Of a stretch of 10,027 nt of DNA, positions 6,042-10,027 are shown in pieces. The stretch's first letter is position 1. Every line of letters begins with the position of its first letter. The notes below the pieces were generated by a model, which saw only the letters and a program-made list of their open reading frames with translations, did not search any database and had not been told where the DNA came from. Origin of the DNA: an uncultured Prevotella sp. (GTDB lineage: Bacteria; Bacteroidota; Bacteroidia; Bacteroidales; Bacteroidaceae); assembly GCA_945637645.1 (NCBI GenBank), contig CALZDK010000065.1, positions 1 through 10,027 on the forward strand. Reading direction: 5' to 3'. A program made the position numbers and the translations under genes.

Positions 6042-7559
6042 CTACTGATGCTGTTCACGCAACAGGTCGTTCACTGTCTTTACTGGATTAAAGGTTGAGA
6101 GTGGAACCTCTACGAAGATGGTGTTCCAATCGCTCATTGCGCCATTCCAAAGACCAGGCAGCTCAAGAGCCTTCAGTTCCTTGCCGTTCTTGCTCTTTGA
6201 GGAGATGAAACCTGTAGTGCGGTCAACGAAATCGGGCAAGTTAAACGGTTGTCCCTTGTAGTCCTTGACAGCACATACGAGGTCAACAGGATTGAAGTGT
6301 GTTCCCTTTGTGAACATTTCCATATACTCCTTGTTGTTCTTGTCTATCTGACTGCTCTCAAGAATCTGAAGGCTTACTGTACCATCCTGATTGTAGGTAA
6401 GGAACGGACCGCCACCGGGTTCGCCAACATTCTTAACCACACCACACACGCGCATCGGACGGTTGAGTTTCTTTCTGAGATAAAGAACGAGGTCGGCATC
6501 CTCAAATTCCTTGATGTCAGACTTGCGGCAGCAAAGATCATGCTGTACGAAACGGATTATCTCCTCCAGCTTGTCATGGTTGTAGGCACCTGAGTCGAGC
6601 ACCTCAAGATATTCAAAGGCACGCTTCTGCAAACTTACGAGGATTCCCGCTATCACCTGCTTGTAGGTTACGGTGTCGGCCTTCAGACGGTCAGGCACAA
6701 CATTGTCGATGTTCTTAATGAAGATTACGTCAGCATCAATCTCGTTGAGGTTCTCTATGAGAGCTCCATGTCCACCTGGACGGAAGAGCAGCGAACCATC
6801 ACTGTTTCTGAACGGCGTATTGTCGGTATTTGCAGCCACGGTATCGGTGCTTGGCTTCTGCTCCGAGAAGGAGATGTCGTATGTGATGCCGTATTTATTT
6901 GCATAGAAGTCGAGTTTGTCAGCCACACGCTGCTTGAAGAGTGGCAGGTGGTCATGGCTAACGGTGAAGTGTACTGCAGCCTTGCCCTCGCTTGCCGCAT
7001 AAAGAGCACCCTCTACGAGATGTTCCTCCATCGGAGTGCGTGGTCCCTCGGTGTATTTGTGGAACAAAAGCATTCCCTTAGGCAACTGACCGTAGTTGAG
7101 TCCTTCGGGTTTCAGCATGTTTGCAGCCACCTCTTTATAACGTCCATTTGCGATGAGCTCCTCGATACCCATTCCTGTGTTCTTGCGGCAAACCTCATCG
7201 AGAGCATCGTGGAAGGCAAAATTCCCGATGTTGTCGAAATACTTCTTCTCGAAATCCGTTGTCGGGATGTCGTAATCGGCATCAACGAAAGCGAACATGT
7301 CCTTGAACATTCGCGATGCAGCACCTGATGCGGGCACGAACTTCACTATGGTGCGTCCTTGAGCCTTATAATTCTCCCAGGCGTCCTCATACTGTTTCAC
7401 CTGTTCAGGTGTTGTGGCAATAATTCCACGTTCAACACTGGCGGCAGCCTCCAACTTGAGGAAGGGGAATCCCGTCTTGAACTCTTCCAACTGTGAGTTG
7501 AGCTTCTCTTCACTGATGCCTTTGTCGGCAATCTGCTTTAGGTCTTGTTTTGTTAGCAT
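6042..7559 (-). CDS. DUF4301 family protein, possible nucleotidyltransferase-like enzyme
   Basis: The 505-residue product is recognisable as a DUF4301 protein of Bacteroidota; no function is established for the family as far as I know. It has no signal peptide and should be cytoplasmic. Visible motifs are FVPASGAASRMFKDMF (74-89), FSEQKPSTDTV (231-241), FRPGGHGAL (259-267), IKNIDNVVPD (281-290), and VGEPGGGPF (378-386). The first resembles the glycine-rich NTP-binding loop of sugar-nucleotide transferases, and the order of loop, Gln-containing segment, Pro-Gly-Gly-His-Gly-Ala-Leu and Asp-Asn recalls UDP-N-acetylhexosamine pyrophosphorylases. That link is my inference. The ATG at 7559 is preceded by a good -7-like element, and the stop is TAG. 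The gene is convergent with the TPR gene and divergent from the RelA/SpoT homologue. Confidence 0.85.
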   Translation of the reverse strand: MLTKQDLKQIADKGISEEKLNSQLEEFKTGFPFLKLEAAASVERGIIATTPEQVKQYEDAWENYKAQGRTIVKFVPASGAASRMFKDMFAFVDADYDIPTTDFEKKYFDNIGNFAFHDALDEVCRKNTGMGIEELIANGRYKEVAANMLKPEGLNYGQLPKGMLLFHKYTEGPRTPMEEHLVEGALYAASEGKAAVHFTVSHDHLPLFKQRVADKLDFYANKYGITYDISFSEQKPSTDTVAANTDNTPFRNSDGSLLFRPGGHGALIENLNEIDADVIFIKNIDNVVPDRLKADTVTYKQVIAGILVSLQKRAFEYLEVLDSGAYNHDKLEEIIRFVQHDLCCRKSDIKEFEDADLVLYLRKKLNRPMRVCGVVKNVGEPGGGPFLTYNQDGTVSLQILESSQIDKNNKEYMEMFTKGTHFNPVDLVCAVKDYKGQPFNLPDFVDRTTGFISSKSKNGKELKALELPGLWNGAMSDWNTIFVEVPLSTFNPVKTVNDLLREQHQ

Positions 7560-7588
7560 ATTTGTGGTATATTTGGTGAATTATGCTT

Positions 7589-7596
7589 CAAAAGTA
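7589..7596 (-). promoter_or_regulatory. Candidate -7 element for the DUF4301 gene
   Basis: The minus strand reads TACTTTTG, a full match to TAnnTTTG, 29 nt upstream of the DUF4301 ATG. A TTTC (7616-7619 on the plus strand as GAAA) lies 19 nt further upstream, one mismatch from the TTTG -33 element. The predicted leader is about 20-25 nt. Confidence 0.5.
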
Positions 7597-7638
7597 CTAA
7601 CTTTTATTGGAAAAAGAAAATAAATCGGCAAAAAATTG

Positions 7639-7646
7639 TAACTTTG
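7639..7646 (+). promoter_or_regulatory. Candidate -7 element for the RelA/SpoT homologue gene
   Basis: TAACTTTG matches the Bacteroidota -7 consensus TAnnTTTG exactly and lies 30 nt before the ATG at 7677. A clear -33 TTTG is not seen. The element overlaps an in-frame TTG (7644-7646), which argues against that codon being the translation start. Confidence 0.55.
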
Positions 7647-7676
7647 CATCGAAATTATCACAAAAGTGACATAATT

Positions 7677-9890
7677 ATGGCAGAAAGATTCGTATTTTCG
7701 TCGTATGAGAAGGAAGAAATAGCCGAACTCTACACTCGACTGAAAAACAACATTGGTGCGTCGCTTCAGCCAGACGACGAGGCAAAAATAAGGACGCACA
7801 TGAAAAAAACGATTGACGAGAATCTTATTCACCGCAACGTTTTTGGACTGAACCCCATTCTCTTCGGGCTTCAGACAGCCTTGATAGTTGTGGAGGAAAT
7901 TGGACTTCGCCGTGATGCCGTACTTGCCATCATGCTACATCCAAGCGTTGAGGACGGATTCCTGACCATTGACGACGTGCGCCAACAATTCGGCGAATCA
8001 GTGGCACGAATCCTCCACGGCCTGCAACGCATAGCAGAGCTATACAAAAAGAATCCCGTGGTGGAGAGCGAGAATTTCCGCAACCTTCTCCTCTCCTTTG
8101 CCGAGGACATGAGAGTGATACTGATAATGATTGCCAACCGTGTGAACCTGATGCGCCAGATAAAGGACAGCAACGATGACAACGCACGGCGCAAGGTGGC
8201 GGAAGAGGCGGCATATCTCTATGCTCCCCTCGCCCACAAGTTAGGTCTTTACAAACTGAAAAGCGAGTTGGAGGACCTGTCGCTGAAGTATCTCGAGCAC
8301 GACGCGTATTACCACATAAAGGAAAAACTCAACGCCACGAAAGAAGTCAGGGACGCATACATCAAGAGCTTCATTGAGCCGGTAAGCCAAAAGTTGACAC
8401 AAATAGGTTTGCACTTCCATATAAAGGGAAGGACAAAGAGCATCCACAGCATCTGGCAGAAGATGAAGAAGCAGAAATGCGGTTTTGAGGGCATCTATGA
8501 CCTCTTTGCCATACGCATCATACTCGACTCGCCCATTGAGCTGGAAAAGATGCAGTGCTGGCAGGTCTATTCCATAGTGACAGACATGTACCAACCCAAC
8601 CCCAAGAGACTGCGCGACTGGCTGTCGGTACCGAAATCAAACGGCTACGAGAGCCTGCATATCACAGTGCTTGGACCTGAAAAGAAATGGGTGGAGGTGC
8701 AGATAAGGACGGAGCGTATGGACGAGATAGCGGAGCGAGGAGTCGCTGCACACTGGAGATACAAGGGAGTGAAGAGCGAGACAGGCCTTGACGACTGGCT
8801 CAACAACATTCGCAACATTCTGGAGACGAGCGACGACATGCAGGTGATGGACCAGTTCAAGATGGATCTCTATGAGGACGAAGTATTTGTCTTCACGCCA
8901 AAGGGCGACCTGTTCAAATTCCCCAAAGGTGCCACGGTGTTGGACTTCGCGTACCACATACATTCCAAGATTGGCAACACCTGCACAGGCGCGCGTATAA
9001 ATAATAAGGTGGTGACATTCCGCGAACCATTGCATAGCGGAGACCAGGTGGAGATAATGACCTCAAGCACACAGAAGCCAAAGCACGACTGGCTGAACAT
9101 TGTCCAAACCTCGCGTGCGAAGGCAAAAATCAGGCTTGCACTGAAAGAGACACAAGTGAAGGAAGGTCTCTTCGCAAAGGAAATGATAGAGCGCAAGTTC
9201 AAGAACCGCAAGATAGAGTTAGAAGAGTCGGTGATGACACGCCTGATAAAGAAACTGCGATTCAAGGAGGTCAGCGACTTCTACAAGCAGATTGCCGAAG
9301 GTGAGCTTGACGTGAACACAGTGATAGAGAAATATCTTGAGCTGAAGGAGAAAGACCAAAATATCATCGGCGACAATGTGGCAAAGAGCGCAGAGGGTTT
9401 CAGCCTGCAGCAAGGAGCGGACAAAACAAACGAGAAACACAACGATGACGTGCTCGTGATAGACCGCAACCTGAAAGGCATTGATTTCCAACTCGCGAGA
9501 TGCTGTCAGCCTATCTATGGCGACGAGGTGTTCGGATTTGTCACCGCAGGCGGCGGAATAAAGATTCACCGCTGCGACTGCCCAAATGCGCCTGAGCTGA
9601 GAAAGCGTTTCGGCTACAGGATAGTACGTGCGAAATGGAGTGGAAAAGGATCATCACAATACAGCATCACACTGCGTGTGGTGGGAAATGACGACATTGG
9701 CATAGTAAACAACCTGACAAGCATCATCAGCCGTGAAGAGAAACTCACACTGCGCAGTATCAGTATCGACAGCAACGACGGACTCTTCAGCGGCAACCTT
9801 GTGGTAATGCTCGACGACACGTCGCGTCTTGAGGCACTGATAAAAAAACTGAAAGCCGTGAAAGGAGTGAAAAACGTGACAAGATTATAA
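7677..9890 (+). CDS. relA: Long RelA/SpoT homologue; (p)ppGpp synthetase with apparently degenerate hydrolase domain
   Basis: This 737-residue protein has the full long-RSH layout: HD-type domain (about 40-200), synthetase (about 235-365), TGS (about 400-463), helical region, conserved-cysteine domain with CC (609-610) and HRCDC (631-635), and C-terminal ACT (about 660-737). The synthetase looks active: GRTKSIHSIWQKM (251-263) G-loop, YDLFAIR (274-280) with Asp275, NGYESLH (322-328) and VEVQIRT (339-345) with Glu340. The hydrolase does not: the His-Asp pair is LHP (87-89), the later Asp of the usual L-A-D-R is Asn154 (IANR), and the first metal-binding His seems replaced by Gly64. So the protein probably makes (p)ppGpp (pyrophosphate transfer from ATP to GDP or GTP) but cannot degrade it; the ribosome-binding C-terminal domains suit a starvation sensor. 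ATG 7677 was preferred to TTG 7644, which sits in the promoter. Confidence 0.92.
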   Translation: MAERFVFSSYEKEEIAELYTRLKNNIGASLQPDDEAKIRTHMKKTIDENLIHRNVFGLNPILFGLQTALIVVEEIGLRRDAVLAIMLHPSVEDGFLTIDDVRQQFGESVARILHGLQRIAELYKKNPVVESENFRNLLLSFAEDMRVILIMIANRVNLMRQIKDSNDDNARRKVAEEAAYLYAPLAHKLGLYKLKSELEDLSLKYLEHDAYYHIKEKLNATKEVRDAYIKSFIEPVSQKLTQIGLHFHIKGRTKSIHSIWQKMKKQKCGFEGIYDLFAIRIILDSPIELEKMQCWQVYSIVTDMYQPNPKRLRDWLSVPKSNGYESLHITVLGPEKKWVEVQIRTERMDEIAERGVAAHWRYKGVKSETGLDDWLNNIRNILETSDDMQVMDQFKMDLYEDEVFVFTPKGDLFKFPKGATVLDFAYHIHSKIGNTCTGARINNKVVTFREPLHSGDQVEIMTSSTQKPKHDWLNIVQTSRAKAKIRLALKETQVKEGLFAKEMIERKFKNRKIELEESVMTRLIKKLRFKEVSDFYKQIAEGELDVNTVIEKYLELKEKDQNIIGDNVAKSAEGFSLQQGADKTNEKHNDDVLVIDRNLKGIDFQLARCCQPIYGDEVFGFVTAGGGIKIHRCDCPNAPELRKRFGYRIVRAKWSGKGSSQYSITLRVVGNDDIGIVNNLTSIISREEKLTLRSISIDSNDGLFSGNLVVMLDDTSRLEALIKKLKAVKGVKNVTRL

Positions 9891-9896
9891 TAAAGT

Positions 9897-9938
9897 AGCC
9901 GTGAACGATTCAGCATCGTCCACGGCTCTTACTCTTTT
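9897..9938 (+). terminator. Intrinsic terminator of the RelA/SpoT homologue gene
   Basis: AGCCGTG (9897-9903) pairs with CACGGCT (9921-9927). After one mismatch ACGAT (9905-9909) pairs with ATCGT (9915-9919) around a 5-nt loop. The stem is followed by a T-rich tail, CTTACTCTTTT (9928-9938). It begins 6 nt after the stop codon. Confidence 0.8.
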
Positions 9939-9988
9939 GAGATATGAAAATTAGTTTTTTAAGGTTCTAAAGGTTTGGTGTCTTTATC

Positions 9989-10027
9989 TGGAGCGGTAAA
10001 CGGGACTCGAACCCGCGACCCTCGGCT
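9989..10027 (-). tRNA. Partial tRNA, probably tRNA-Gly (3' half only)
   Basis: Read on the minus strand the segment ends in an encoded CCA (complement of 9989-9991). Before it are a U73 discriminator base, the acceptor 3' strand TTACCGC, and a T-arm with stem GCGGG/CCCGT around the loop TTCGAGT. A GGGTC variable loop precedes this. The U73 base and the GGGTC variable loop are typical of bacterial tRNA-Gly(GCC), so glycine is the likely identity. The anticodon and 5' half lie outside the window, so identity is not proven. Confidence 0.85.

Noticed and set aside
6768..7328. 186-residue open frame on the plus strand
   Set aside because: It lies entirely antisense to the well-supported DUF4301 gene and shows no recognisable domain; it is a shadow of that gene's codon bias.
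7644..7676. TTG start extending the RelA/SpoT homologue by 11 residues
   Set aside because: The TTG is part of an exact -7 promoter match (7639-7646), so it would be at or before the transcription start; the ATG at 7677 begins a normal N terminus.
9989..10027. tRNA 3' end as an attachment site of an integrated element
   Set aside because: No integrase and no direct repeat of the tRNA 3' sequence occurs within the window; the neighbouring genes are ordinary chromosomal genes.

Overview
The window looks like ordinary chromosome from a Bacteroidota bacterium, most likely a Prevotella-like member of the Bacteroidales. The evidence is indirect but consistent. Several gene families here are typical of that group: a DUF4301 protein, a YtxH/holin-like membrane pair, a SPOR lipoprotein and a long TPR protein. 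Promoter-like elements match the Bacteroidota -7 consensus TAnnTTTG, and leaders are A/T-rich with no clear Shine-Dalgarno sequences. No species was identified by comparison.

Layout: (1) 1-369 is non-coding. It holds a terminator-like hairpin, a long GC-rich palindrome and a perfect 18-bp inverted repeat. (2) 370-2226, minus strand, is a tight four-gene run read from high to low coordinates: YtxH-like protein, holin-superfamily (DUF1469-like) membrane protein, small basic protein, then a secreted GH43-like glycosidase only 10 nt further on. (3) 2227-2474 is a divergent promoter region. (4) 2475-6008, plus strand: SPOR-domain lipoprotein, ruvX/yqgF, def (4-nt overlap with ruvX) and a 659-residue TPR protein. 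(5) A bidirectional hairpin at 6004-6031 separates this run from the convergent DUF4301 gene (6042-7559, minus). (6) A 117-nt divergent promoter region leads to a long RelA/SpoT homologue (7677-9890, plus), which ends in a good intrinsic terminator. (7) The window ends inside the 3' half of a minus-strand tRNA, probably tRNA-Gly.

The groups have plausible shared themes. The plus-strand run combines envelope maintenance (SPOR lipoprotein), rRNA or recombination processing (RuvX/YqgF), N-terminal maturation of nascent proteins (Def) and a TPR scaffold. The minus-strand run encodes small envelope proteins plus a secreted carbohydrate-active enzyme. The last block is ppGpp signalling beside an uncharacterised enzyme-like protein.

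No new defence system, mobile element or CRISPR array is visible. The best leads are modest: an RSH protein whose (p)ppGpp hydrolase site appears destroyed while its synthetase site is intact; a DUF4301 protein with motif order resembling UDP-sugar pyrophosphorylases; the coupling of a glycosidase to a membrane-protein trio; and structured repeats at the left end.
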